IMG/VR virus record: IMGVR_UViG_3300033153_004168
Location: 1-20,106 of that record
Direction: 5' to 3' (one strand)
Source of the DNA: a virus
DNA: 20,106 bases
Under the pieces are notes generated by a model. That model did no database searches, was not told the DNA's origin, and saw only the letters and a list, made by a program, of their open reading frames with translations. Below, one piece after another: positions 5,520 through 13,470 of the stretch. How positions within the stretch are numbered: the stretch's first letter is position 1; each line of letters begins with the position of its first letter. Both the position numbers and the translations under genes were made by a program.

Positions 5520-7205
5520 TTATTGAAGATCGGTTGTAATACCTTTGAAGTTCAAGCCGGTTCCGTCGTAATGAAACCAAATCATATCTTTGGCGGCTGG
5601 CGTTGTTGTGAGTGTTGGCGGCGTTCCCCCTGAGAATTTAAAAATCGCGTCCCAAGTTGGTATCCTGCTTCCGATTCCGTCCTGAGTAATAACTAAAACG
5701 TATTCCATGCTTGGCGTCAAATTGGTTGGCGCGTTGAAGTTATGGTTGCCGTCCAAAGTAATTTTTCCAGTGCCGCCTTCTTCGGTATCCCAATCAATAT
5801 TTCCGCCGGACTCCGAAAGGTTTTCAATTGAAGCGCTGTAAGCGTGAGCAAGTTCACCGCCCGCATTTGTCGACATTGGAATTACGCTTGAACCGGTGTT
5901 AATTGAAGCAAGGTGTCGAAATACGGGGCTTCCTTCAAAGTTTGGGAGGTCTGGAAGCGCAACTTGGCGACCACCCGAACCCGAAGTGTTGTAATTTACA
6001 AACATATAATCGCCGTCACCGTCATAAAATCGAATACCTATGCCGTTGTCTGTCCTGACATGAAACGACTCAACGGACAAAGGCGCGTCAATAAGTTCCC
6101 CGCAAGTCGCGGAAGTCATTAAAAGGCGGCTTACATCTGTTACGCATTCGTTTACGACTGCAATCGTTCCGGTTGTATCCGGCAAAAAGTGATTCTGTTG
6201 ATCTGTTAAATAATCGCTTTTAATTCGAGCTTGCCAAGAATTATCGTTTTTGGAAAATACAAGTTCCGGACGGTCGCAAGCAACTCCCAAAAGCTGAAGG
6301 GCGAAGTCTGACCCGCTAGGCGCAACCATGTTGTATTGGCCTATTGTTTGCACATATGAAACATGATTACCAAGCCTATATGAATATTGATTTGAGTTTC
6401 TAAGATCAATAAAGTTTTGAGCCGTTGCGCTGCTTTGAATGTATCCAAGTTCCAATCCATTATTGCAAATACTTCCTAAAGTTCCAGCGCCATTCTGACT
6501 AAACATTGAATCAACAAGTTCGCCCTCGGTTGAAGTCGCAAGTGTTAAAGTGTCAGAAGATAGACAATTTGCAACGGCCATTGTTCCGGAAGCTTCAGGC
6601 AATACGAATGTTTGAGGGCCGACCGTTGAAGGGTCTGGCGTTTCAAAAGTGTATGAATGCCCATCGCGCCAAAAAACAAGGTCAACGTCTGAATCATTGC
6701 ACCCAAGCCATAAAGCATCGAGACAATTTCTCAGCCTGAAAACGTTGCTTGTAAGTTCTACGCCGTTGCCGCCGCTTATATAAATACCAATCTGACCTGT
6801 TTCAAATCTTAGCCTATTCGTTCCAAGGTTACACCCAAAAATCGTATTCGGGCTTGCATCATCAAGATAAATATCGCCCGCCGCTTCCCTGATAATAGAA
6901 TCGCCAAGATTTGAACCACTTCCACACCATTTCGGCAACTTTCCAACCGTTCCGCTTCCTGTTACAGCCCCGCAACCAATATCGGAAAGAAACGCAACTG
7001 TTCCGTCTGCATCCTTAAAAGTAATCGTCCGGTCTGCTGTTGGGTCCGTGAATTCAAGGGTCGTTTCGAATTCGTCATTCGTCGCGCCTTCTGCTTCAAT
7101 TGTCCCGTTCTGCTTAAGCTTTAACTTATCGGTAACGGTTGTCCCACCAAAGGCGACGGAACAAGCAATTAGTAATGCGGTAAAAAGTGTAATTTTGTTT
7201 TTCAT
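5520..7205 (-). CDS. fibre-like protein with Sec signal peptide
   Basis: The product is 561 residues from the ATG at 7205, which forms a TAATG overlap with the upstream stop. A longer reading (from 7250) would run into the upstream gene. The first 20 residues ('MKNKITLFTALLIACSVAFG') are a standard Sec signal peptide. The mature part has fibre-type modules repeated with variation. Examples are 'ADRTITFKDADGTVAFLSD' (about 57-75), 'FVLPEASGTMAVAN' (200-213) and 'FLPDTTGTIAVVN' (340-352). The last two are followed by a similar 'GEL-V/I-D' unit about 16 residues on. Such 'LPDxxGTxAV' units are common in phage tail fibres and in some bacterial surface proteins. It could be a virion fibre, or a surface protein placed on the infected cell. 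The signal peptide favours the second or an unusual assembly route. Confidence 0.75.
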   Translation of the reverse strand: MKNKITLFTALLIACSVAFGGTTVTDKLKLKQNGTIEAEGATNDEFETTLEFTDPTADRTITFKDADGTVAFLSDIGCGAVTGSGTVGKLPKWCGSGSNLGDSIIREAAGDIYLDDASPNTIFGCNLGTNRLRFETGQIGIYISGGNGVELTSNVFRLRNCLDALWLGCNDSDVDLVFWRDGHSYTFETPDPSTVGPQTFVLPEASGTMAVANCLSSDTLTLATSTEGELVDSMFSQNGAGTLGSICNNGLELGYIQSSATAQNFIDLRNSNQYSYRLGNHVSYVQTIGQYNMVAPSGSDFALQLLGVACDRPELVFSKNDNSWQARIKSDYLTDQQNHFLPDTTGTIAVVNECVTDVSRLLMTSATCGELIDAPLSVESFHVRTDNGIGIRFYDGDGDYMFVNYNTSGSGGRQVALPDLPNFEGSPVFRHLASINTGSSVIPMSTNAGGELAHAYSASIENLSESGGNIDWDTEEGGTGKITLDGNHNFNAPTNLTPSMEYVLVITQDGIGSRIPTWDAIFKFSGGTPPTLTTTPAAKDMIWFHYDGTGLNFKGITTDLQ

Positions 7206-7627
7206 TATGCCAATGATTGCGATTCTTTTAATTGAATTGAATACTTCCAATCAACAATCCCCAAATCGCCGGAAGAATCAACCGCTTCAATTTGGTAATT
7301 CGTGTCGCCAACTGCAACAATCTGAAATTCAATGTCGCCGTCTTGCTTAACAAGCCAAGATTCGGTTCCAACGTCGACCGAATACGCGCTTGGAGACTCG
7401 GCGCCGCGTCTAGTGACCATAAATTTGACGGTATAGCCAAGGCGAATCGAGTTGTCCGCGCTCTTTCCGATAATCTCGACTTCGAAAATCTGCGAAAGAT
7501 TGTCTTCCGGCAGCGTTCCGGAATAAATAAGCTTCGGGTCCGAATTATTAAAATCGGTTTGAGCATTCCCACGAACGGGGATTTTTAAACCCAAAGGGAT
7601 ACAAACTTTTCTGACGATCAATTTCAT
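7205..7627 (-). CDS. small beta-rich fibre-region protein
   Basis: This 140-residue protein is not recognised. It is rich in alternating hydrophobic and polar residues, which suggests a beta-sandwich, for example 'IRLGYTVKFMVTRR' and 'DIEFQIVAVGDTNYQIEAV'. There is no signal peptide, membrane segment or cysteine cluster. The gene is wedged between an adapter-like gene and the secreted fibre-like gene, with one-base TAATG overlaps on both sides, so all three should be translated in step. A role as a fibre subunit, capping protein or chaperone is possible from the position only. The first residues are basic ('MKLIVRKV'). Confidence 0.68.
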   Translation of the reverse strand: MKLIVRKVCIPLGLKIPVRGNAQTDFNNSDPKLIYSGTLPEDNLSQIFEVEIIGKSADNSIRLGYTVKFMVTRRGAESPSAYSVDVGTESWLVKQDGDIEFQIVAVGDTNYQIEAVDSSGDLGIVDWKYSIQLKESQSLA

Positions 7628-7962
7628 TACGAAGCGGGTTCGAATTGCTCTAAAAATGCTTTGACGTCGCCTTGAGTGTTTACAAACAGGGCGTTGAATT
7701 GGTCTTTGGTCAAAATAATGACGTCGACGCGCAAAATCGGGTTGCCCTTGGTTGCATCAAGGCCAAAAGAACCGTCGCGACTGAAGCGGGCAATAATATC
7801 ATTAAGCTTATCCGGCTCAATGTCGAACGATAGGCGAATTTCTGTTGCGTTCGGGTCGATAGAAAACGAACCATGAGTTTCAAGGGTCGCGGGCGCGTTT
7901 CCAATGGTTACTTCAAGGGAAGTTCCCGCAATGGGTTTTGTGTTGTCGGTGCAATCGCTCAT
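7627..7962 (-). CDS. small adapter-like protein, second copy of the KPIAG...EQF domain
   Basis: This 111-residue protein aligns almost end to end with residues 1-103 of the gp48-like protein. Shared features, in order, are a Pro-Ile near the start, 'TLE' before a glycine, 'ISF'/'LSF', 'IIARF' (56-60; 'VIARF' there), 'GNPIL' (73-77; 'GNVIL' there), 'ALFV' (91-94; identical there), and a final 'QF' (106-107). It also begins with 'KPIAG' like the 4563-4904 protein. The stand-alone gene next to a fused copy suggests a baseplate-to-fibre attachment or decoration domain. No biochemical function is known to me. It lies 2 bases after the Mu-like fibre stop. Confidence 0.75.
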   Translation of the reverse strand: MSDCTDNTKPIAGTSLEVTIGNAPATLETHGSFSIDPNATEIRLSFDIEPDKLNDIIARFSRDGSFGLDATKGNPILRVDVIILTKDQFNALFVNTQGDVKAFLEQFEPAS

Positions 7963-7964
7963 TT

Positions 7965-9383
7965 TTATTTATAGCCCAATACTTCAATACTCCAAGACGG
8001 ATTTACGGGCGTTCCTGCGCCAATATTAACGTCGTAAGTAATGCTTTTTGTTGTTCTTGTGTCTATCTGTAAAACGGTTGAATTTGCTTTTGCCGAATCG
8101 GCGCCGTTGTCGTATCTAAGTGTCAACGGTGTTCCGTAATCATCTGAACCGCATTCAATATCAATTGTCAAATTGTCAATTGAAGCCGCGTCGTCGGTTT
8201 GAGCCTTCAAGACAAGCTGAACTTGCTTTGCCTCATTATATGGCGCTGGCAATACGATCGTTCCGCTATCATTGCCGGTTCCGCTTGCCAATACTGCTGC
8301 GCCGGAAAACTTGAAAGCACTATTAGCAAGGGCGCTTACTGCTGCCGTTGCGTCCAGCGTAACAGAATTTGCCGAAGGCATTGAAAGCGTTGAACTAACT
8401 GAATAATCTGCAATTGTTACCGTTATATTGGCCTTATTTCCGCTAATGGCCGACATTGTCAGTTCCGGAAGCGTAGCAACAAGACCGGTTCCACTTGCGG
8501 AAGCACTTGAACCCGTTCCGGCGCCGCCAACGGTTCCGATTCCGTTAATCGTCCAATACCAAGTTCCGGCGATCTTTGCAAAGACGTATTCAACGTCGAT
8601 TGGATATGAATTTGCGCTTCCTACAACCGCATTTACTGAACCTTCGATTCGGTCGACGTTCAAAAGTTGGGAAGTTAATCCAATGTTCGCGGTTTTGCTT
8701 GTGGTGCTAGATTGCGACTCTGATTGATTGTTTAATTCAAGCGTTTCAAGGCTTGCAGCGTCGCGGGCTGGAATGCTCCAACCCCATTTTTCAATCGTCC
8801 AAGAGCGCAAAACGCCGCTTCCCGCCGTTCTTTCAACCTTGTATTCCACGGGGTTAAGCCCTGAAAGGTCGATAAATGCCGTTGATCGGTCGGACCCATA
8901 GGTTGAACCGGTTGTTCCGGCGCCATCAACAAGGCAAAATCTATGTTCGACGCCCTGCGTATCTTTAACAACAAGTTGGTATGTCGTGCCGTCATTTTCG
9001 GCTGAAAGCTCACAAGAAAGATAAATTCCGTTTGCCCCAACTGGCGGCGTTCCAATCGCTAAAGGCGTGAATCCAACCGTTGCGCCACCGGAAGCAAGCG
9101 TTGCCTTATCGAAAACAATCATTCCGCCGCCCCCACCGCCGCCGCCTGAAGCTGCCGCAATGGTTTGAATCGCAAGTAAGAGTTGGTTTCGCTTTGTGCC
9201 GTCAAGCGAAATGCCCGCGCCTTCAATCGCGTTGCAAATTTCTTCTTGGTGGTCTGCGTAAAACTCTGGATACAGGTCCGAAGCGCAACTTGGTTTATTG
9301 TCGGGGTTGCCGGAATGCGCTGTTGCTGGAACGCTAGGAACGCCCACGCCATTGACAGAAAGTGCTGGATCGTATCTTTTCAT
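7965..9383 (-). CDS. tail fibre protein, Mu gpS-like N-terminus
   Basis: This 472-residue protein has a Mu-like fibre N-terminus. 'YDPALSVNGVGVPSVP' (4-19) is followed by a short helix region 'YADHQEEICNAIEGAGISLD' (42-61) and 'QLLLAIQTI' (67-75). This resembles the 'WLNxVQEEIxNxIEAAG' segment that precedes the shaft in many Mu/P2-type fibres. A run of eight glycines (80-87) is a flexible linker. The rest (about 88-472) is beta-rich, Ser/Thr/Ala/Gly-heavy and low in charge, as in fibre shafts and tips. It should attach to the gp48-like protein encoded just upstream (TAATG overlap at 9383) and recognise the host. The C-terminal receptor domain is not recognised. Confidence 0.83.
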   Translation of the reverse strand: MKRYDPALSVNGVGVPSVPATAHSGNPDNKPSCASDLYPEFYADHQEEICNAIEGAGISLDGTKRNQLLLAIQTIAAASGGGGGGGGMIVFDKATLASGGATVGFTPLAIGTPPVGANGIYLSCELSAENDGTTYQLVVKDTQGVEHRFCLVDGAGTTGSTYGSDRSTAFIDLSGLNPVEYKVERTAGSGVLRSWTIEKWGWSIPARDAASLETLELNNQSESQSSTTSKTANIGLTSQLLNVDRIEGSVNAVVGSANSYPIDVEYVFAKIAGTWYWTINGIGTVGGAGTGSSASASGTGLVATLPELTMSAISGNKANITVTIADYSVSSTLSMPSANSVTLDATAAVSALANSAFKFSGAAVLASGTGNDSGTIVLPAPYNEAKQVQLVLKAQTDDAASIDNLTIDIECGSDDYGTPLTLRYDNGADSAKANSTVLQIDTRTTKSITYDVNIGAGTPVNPSWSIEVLGYK

Positions 9384-10300
9384 TATTCAAATTCGCAATC
9401 GCCGTTAATTTGGTAAACTATGTCGGATTGTGCGGGGCCGATTATCTTCATAATACAGCGAAAAGCAAGGATCGAATTCAAGTCGGGGCCATTCAACATT
9501 GAAGCGCAAGCCAAATCGCAAGCAAGCCTTGGCGCCAAATCCGGATTTATAAAGTTGATTGTCAGGCTGAACGTCGAAACGTCGTCAGTAATTGAGATTT
9601 CAAGGCCCAAGGCTTCGGCAACGTCAATGTAACCTTCTGTGCTATTGGCGCCGATTCCGTGAAGCTTGGCGACGGCTGCCGCAACTTTATCTTGGGTTGT
9701 AATTCCAAATCCTTCCAAGCAATTATTCAGAGTATCCGAAAACGTTTCATTTGCCCAATTGTTCGCAAGCTCGGTTGAAGTCGAAGCGAACATTTCCAAT
9801 ATCATATCCAAAACGCGGCAATGAAAGTCGCTAAATACCTTACCGAATGAATTGAAAAGCTTGTAAAGGTTGGATTCCGGAATGTATTTTGCGGCAAAAG
9901 TGCCATAACTGCCGAAATACTCCGGTTCAGAAGGCAGAACCCGCGCAATCAAGTTCCGGTATTCGTTGGTAAAGTCGCATTCTTCTTCGCCGGTAAATTG
10001 GGTAACATGCGCTTGAATTGAGCCTTCAGCCGCCACAAATAGGGCATCAAGGCCGAATTTGTTCATTTCGAATACGTCATTGGGCAAGATTACGTTGCCA
10101 ACGGTCGGGGAAATGGTCGCGCTTGGGTCCGCCGCAAATCGGGCAATAACCCTTAGTTCGGGCCGTTCATAGAATGAAATTTTGACGGTCTGAACGCCCT
10201 TAACGAAGGAAACGCCCATATCCTCAAGAGTCCTTGGGGTTTGGTCGATTGTGATCCGTTGGCCGGTCTTTGGAATTGGAATATCACAAATAAGGGACAT
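9383..10300 (-). CDS. gp48-like (DUF2313) baseplate protein with extra N-terminal domain
   Basis: This 305-residue protein has two domains. Residues of about 109-300 match the Mu gp48/YmfQ (DUF2313) type: 'EYRNLIARVLP', a long helix ending 'RVLDMILEMF', a 'WANETFSDTLNNCLEGFG' segment, and an 'AEALGLEISI' strand. This family closes the baseplate and links it to fibres. Residues 1-103 are not part of the usual family. They are homologous to the stand-alone 7627-7962 protein (VIARF 51-55, GNVIL 68-72, ALFV 86-89, QF 101-102). The fusion is the strongest hint that this domain works at the baseplate-fibre junction. The gene starts 1 base after the baseplate J stop and ends in a TAATG overlap with the fibre. 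Confidence 0.83.
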   Translation of the reverse strand: MSLICDIPIPKTGQRITIDQTPRTLEDMGVSFVKGVQTVKISFYERPELRVIARFAADPSATISPTVGNVILPNDVFEMNKFGLDALFVAAEGSIQAHVTQFTGEEECDFTNEYRNLIARVLPSEPEYFGSYGTFAAKYIPESNLYKLFNSFGKVFSDFHCRVLDMILEMFASTSTELANNWANETFSDTLNNCLEGFGITTQDKVAAAVAKLHGIGANSTEGYIDVAEALGLEISITDDVSTFSLTINFINPDLAPRLACDLACASMLNGPDLNSILAFRCIMKIIGPAQSDIVYQINGDCEFE

Positions 10301-10301
10301 T

Positions 10302-11372
10302 TTAAGAGAACGTTACAGTTCCAAGCGTAATAATATGGTCGACTGAAGCGGGGACCATTGGGCCGGTTGGGTCCGAAATTGTGCTGTCCTCTTCTCCAAT
10401 AGTATTCGAAACGGCTTGGGTTAGCTTTGAAAGTGGAATTGTCTTGTCTGGCGCTGCTTCGCGCAAAATCATATCTTGAATCGAATTCGTAACGTCCGCC
10501 CGCAATTCGGGGGTATCCGGTGTAATTGACAAGGTAACGTCTGTCGGCTGTGCTACTGGCGCGGAAACGAAAATGTCGACCTGTGCGGGCGCCAGTTCTT
10601 CAAGAAACGCCTTTAGGGCGGTTTCGTCTGCCGGTTGGGGTATGCCGTCGGGGTATTTGTTGTCCATCATAAAACGGACGCGGACCGTTCCAAGCCCGTC
10701 TTCTTTAGGGAATACAAAAGCGCGGGTTACTTCGGGGAATGCCAAAGCCCAATTGACGTAATCTTGGGGCGCCCCGCATTGGTTGGGGCCGCGCTTCTTG
10801 AGTAAAAGTCTTTGTCTGTATGGTTCGTCGGCTTCCAAGTCGGCGCCACCATCCAAACCGCCAGAATCAACGGTTGCTTCGGTATTCATTCCAACGGGCG
10901 CCGTTACAAAATTAAGCGTCGCGCCTGAATCCTGATTGGAGTCTAAGCCAAAAATAAGCGAACGAACGGTTACGGTTACATTTCCGCCGGACACAACGCC
11001 GCCGGTTGTGACTTCATATTGGATATTTGAGCCGTCGACGGTAACTAGACGGTCGCCAACTGATACAACGGAAGCGTCTACGCCCGTGCAAACAACGTCG
11101 CCAGTCGCCCCAAGTGCCGGTTTTCGGCTCAATCCTATATCGTTGCCGTGTAAATCAAGGAATTCAGGCGGGCAAAGCGCCACAAATGGCACGTTCGAAA
11201 GGTTCGAAAGCCATAAATAATTGCCATGAATAATCAGGGATAGGCCGCGCCCTAAAATATTGAAGAAGCTTTTCTTGATTGAAGGCTCCGAAGTCGGGAA
11301 TTCGCTTTTAATCTCCGATAAGTAAGAATCAAGGATTTCTTGCGGTGTTCGTATGTTGAATATGTCGGCCAT
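10302..11372 (-). CDS. baseplate J family protein (Mu gp47-like)
   Basis: This 356-residue protein shows the baseplate_J layout. An N-terminal helical region ('TPQEILDSYLSEIKSEFP') leads to 'GRGLSLIIHGNYLW'. A beta domain follows with 'GATGDVVCTGVDASVVSVGD', then the typical 'DEPYRQRLLL' and 'GAPQDYVNWALAFPEVTRAFV' stretch. It ends in a domain carrying 'APAQVDIFVSAPVAQPTDVTL'. The protein forms the baseplate wedge and connects the hub to the fibre-bearing periphery. Length and order (between gp46 and gp48) match Mu. Its start overlaps the gp46-like stop by one base. Confidence 0.92.
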   Translation of the reverse strand: MADIFNIRTPQEILDSYLSEIKSEFPTSEPSIKKSFFNILGRGLSLIIHGNYLWLSNLSNVPFVALCPPEFLDLHGNDIGLSRKPALGATGDVVCTGVDASVVSVGDRLVTVDGSNIQYEVTTGGVVSGGNVTVTVRSLIFGLDSNQDSGATLNFVTAPVGMNTEATVDSGGLDGGADLEADEPYRQRLLLKKRGPNQCGAPQDYVNWALAFPEVTRAFVFPKEDGLGTVRVRFMMDNKYPDGIPQPADETALKAFLEELAPAQVDIFVSAPVAQPTDVTLSITPDTPELRADVTNSIQDMILREAAPDKTIPLSKLTQAVSNTIGEEDSTISDPTGPMVPASVDHIITLGTVTFS

Positions 11373-11842
11373 TAGTTAGCGAATAAAGGTTGTTGCCACA
11401 CGTAAGCGTATTGCAGATTTTCGCCCGTAAGTCGAACAATTTCAACTTCGAAGCGTAATCGCTGCTTGGTTTCCCCGTCATACGTCGCCGTTACATTTAC
11501 GGAAGACGCAATAAAGTCGTCAATTAGCCATTGCAAAGCCTCTTCGCAATCCTGTTCGATTTGCGGTAAGAATCGGTCAATCGTCTTGCCGCGTAGATAT
11601 TGCCATATCTTATTGCCAAGATTCGTTTCGCCCAAATCGTTCAAGGCGTCGCCAGCGTATCCAGCCATATTCGGAAAAAGGTCGTCTGAATCGGTTCGAC
11701 GTTCGCAAAATAGGCATATCCCGACGGCATTTCGAAGATTGACGGCAGCCTTCAAATCTTTGCCATTGTCGGAAAGCTCAATATCGAAAAACTTCTTTTC
11801 GGTATTGTATTCAATAAAAACGTCGTTTTGGTCGTTTGTCAT
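11372..11842 (-). CDS. baseplate wedge protein, Mu gp46-like
   Basis: This 156-residue protein is a member of the phage GP46 (gpW/gp25-related) family, as judged by place and pattern. An N-terminal strand pair gives 'FFDIELSDNGKDL'. The stretch 'AVGICLFCERRTDSDDLFP' is where the family changes from beta to loop, followed by 'LGNKIWQYLRGKT', the helix 'EQDCEEALQWLIDDFIASSV', and C-terminal strands. In contractile tails this class of protein forms a lysozyme-like-fold wedge subunit that touches the sheath and the hub. It lies between the spike and baseplate J genes, as in Mu, with spacings of 1 to 2 bases. Confidence 0.87.
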   Translation of the reverse strand: MTNDQNDVFIEYNTEKKFFDIELSDNGKDLKAAVNLRNAVGICLFCERRTDSDDLFPNMAGYAGDALNDLGETNLGNKIWQYLRGKTIDRFLPQIEQDCEEALQWLIDDFIASSVNVTATYDGETKQRLRFEVEIVRLTGENLQYAYVWQQPLFAN

Positions 11843-11843
11843 T

Positions 11844-12410
11844 TTAAGAAGGTGGTCCCGTGTTGCTTCCGCCCGATTGGACGCCGCTATGCGTATGCGT
11901 CTTAACAGAAATTCCGTCGGCTATCAAGTCTTTGCTGAATGTCGCATTCGAACCGGTGAAGGTGTAAGTCTGGCCGCCGACTGTCAAAGTTAGGGTTCCA
12001 GCGACAAAATCAATCTTGTTGTCGTCATCAATACGAAGTTCGTATTGGTCGCCCTGTAAGTAATGCTTCCCGCCGTAAATGCGGTGTCGAGCGTTGCCGG
12101 ATGCGTCAAATTGTCTCGATTCTCCGTCTTCAAATTCAATGTCGGTTTCGATATTCTTATTGTCGGTCAAAATGGCCGTCAAATTGTCAGTATCGCCGCC
12201 GTATGCAATCAGAAGGCAACGAGAATCCAAAGGCGGATTACTGCGAAAGCCGAATTGCTGCCGGTATTCGACGTCGCTTGAAATATCGTCTTTCAATCCT
12301 TCGACCTGAACGAAAAATTGGCCGTCAATCTGCTTAACCCCCTTAATTATGGCGCGGGTGAGCAAATTACTAACCTTGGCTTTTATCCATCTGACAAACG
12401 AACTATCCAT
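11844..12410 (-). CDS. baseplate spike protein, Mu gp45-like
   Basis: This 188-residue protein fits the Mu gp45/P2 gpV spike type. A short N-terminal helix precedes an OB-fold region (about 25-95, 'YGGDTDNLTAILTDN'). A beta-helix-like shaft follows ('KIDFVAGTLTLTVGGQTYTF'). The C-terminal apex is 'SVKTHTHSGVQSGG', with H172 and H174 in the HxH arrangement known to bind an iron ion at the tip of such spikes. The trimer would sit on the hub and pierce the outer membrane as the sheath contracts. The length is similar to the Mu protein. It overlaps the hub gene by 8 bases. Confidence 0.9.
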   Translation of the reverse strand: MDSSFVRWIKAKVSNLLTRAIIKGVKQIDGQFFVQVEGLKDDISSDVEYRQQFGFRSNPPLDSRCLLIAYGGDTDNLTAILTDNKNIETDIEFEDGESRQFDASGNARHRIYGGKHYLQGDQYELRIDDDNKIDFVAGTLTLTVGGQTYTFTGSNATFSKDLIADGISVKTHTHSGVQSGGSNTGPPS

Positions 12411-13470
12411 TTAAATTTGAATCCTTCTTGTCTTTCTTGATTTGTGGCGTCGGAAATGCTGTAAACGAATCAGGGTGAACGAATTTCAATGTTGTCGTCT
12501 TCCCTTTTTCGCCAAATTCAAGCGTATATGCGCTAATAAGCATATTTCCTTCGAATTGGATACTTGGAAGTTTGAGCAACGCAAGAACATTAAGGACGGG
12601 TTGCCAGCCGTTTATTTTGACGCTGTAAGACTCGGCATCGGCCCTTCGTGTCTGCATTTCCCATTCGGCGCGGTCTTGTGCGCTGACTCGCCTTTGTGAT
12701 GAATCCGGAATGATAAGCAAGCGACGCAATCGCTTTTGCCGCGTGTCCTTGGCTTCACCCTCTACTTGCGCGGCTTCGGCTTCAGTCTCGCCAGCTTGAA
12801 CCGGATGCGAACCCTTCACCTTGTATTCACTGAAAAGCTTTGTCCCGTTGCTGTCGTGACTGTATTCAAGAATATTTCCTTCGTTCCCACCTTCCACGAA
12901 TGCGCCGTTTGAAACGACCTCAGAGGCCCTTGCAATGAGAATCCGACCATCGGCCAAGCTGTAGCACAAAAGGCGCTTTTGCTGTGCGTATTTGGCTATT
13001 ACTTCATAAATCTTCGTTCCTTGGTCGTATTTGACGTTTGGTATTGGGTCGCCGGTATCAAGTCCAGCTTGGACAACAACCTTTATGCCATAATCTGAAA
13101 CAAGGTCTTGAACGAACTGTTCGAATTTAAGCCCCTTCCATTCGCCGCGCTCGAAAATATCAGAGTCGACAAGGTCGCCCGCAAGATCGCGCCCCACAAT
13201 CTTAAAAGAAACGGTTCTTCCCACCTTTACGGCTACTTTATCAACCCAACCGTCCAGAAGCAAAATCGGCTTCGCATTCGGTTGTGGCCTGACTGATACT
13301 TTAACGCGGTCGTCGCGGCGGATGATCGGCAATTGCTGTCCCCGAACCATATCCGTAATATTCAGGTTGAAACGGCCCGAAATATTCTCGATTGAACGGC
13401 TTATGCTTCCACTTTTCCAACCTGAATAATCTTTACCGTTTACGGTGCAAATGAAGATCGGATTACTCAT
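12403..13470 (-). CDS. baseplate hub protein, Mu gpP/gp44-like
   Basis: This 355-residue protein matches the Mu P (gp44) hub family. The N-terminal 'NGKDYSGWKSGSISRSIENI' has the family's alternating pattern. 'DGWVDKVAVKVGRTVSFKIV' and 'GRDLAGDLVDSDIF' follow, then a middle domain with 'SLADGRILIARA'. Near the C-terminus are the Arg-rich 'RRADAESYSVKINGW' and the 'GNMLISAYTLEFG' strand. It forms the tail hub that carries the spike and joins the tube to the baseplate. The start overlaps the gpN-like stop by one base, and the 3' end overlaps the spike gene by 8. Confidence 0.9.
   Translation of the reverse strand: MSNPIFICTVNGKDYSGWKSGSISRSIENISGRFNLNITDMVRGQQLPIIRRDDRVKVSVRPQPNAKPILLLDGWVDKVAVKVGRTVSFKIVGRDLAGDLVDSDIFERGEWKGLKFEQFVQDLVSDYGIKVVVQAGLDTGDPIPNVKYDQGTKIYEVIAKYAQQKRLLCYSLADGRILIARASEVVSNGAFVEGGNEGNILEYSHDSNGTKLFSEYKVKGSHPVQAGETEAEAAQVEGEAKDTRQKRLRRLLIIPDSSQRRVSAQDRAEWEMQTRRADAESYSVKINGWQPVLNVLALLKLPSIQFEGNMLISAYTLEFGEKGKTTTLKFVHPDSFTAFPTPQIKKDKKDSNLNG

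Noticed and set aside
9119-9150. GC-rich run encoding eight glycines, considered as a phase-variable tract
   Set aside because: The glycine codons are mixed rather than a single long homopolymer or perfect repeat, and the reading frame is intact. A fibre linker explains it.
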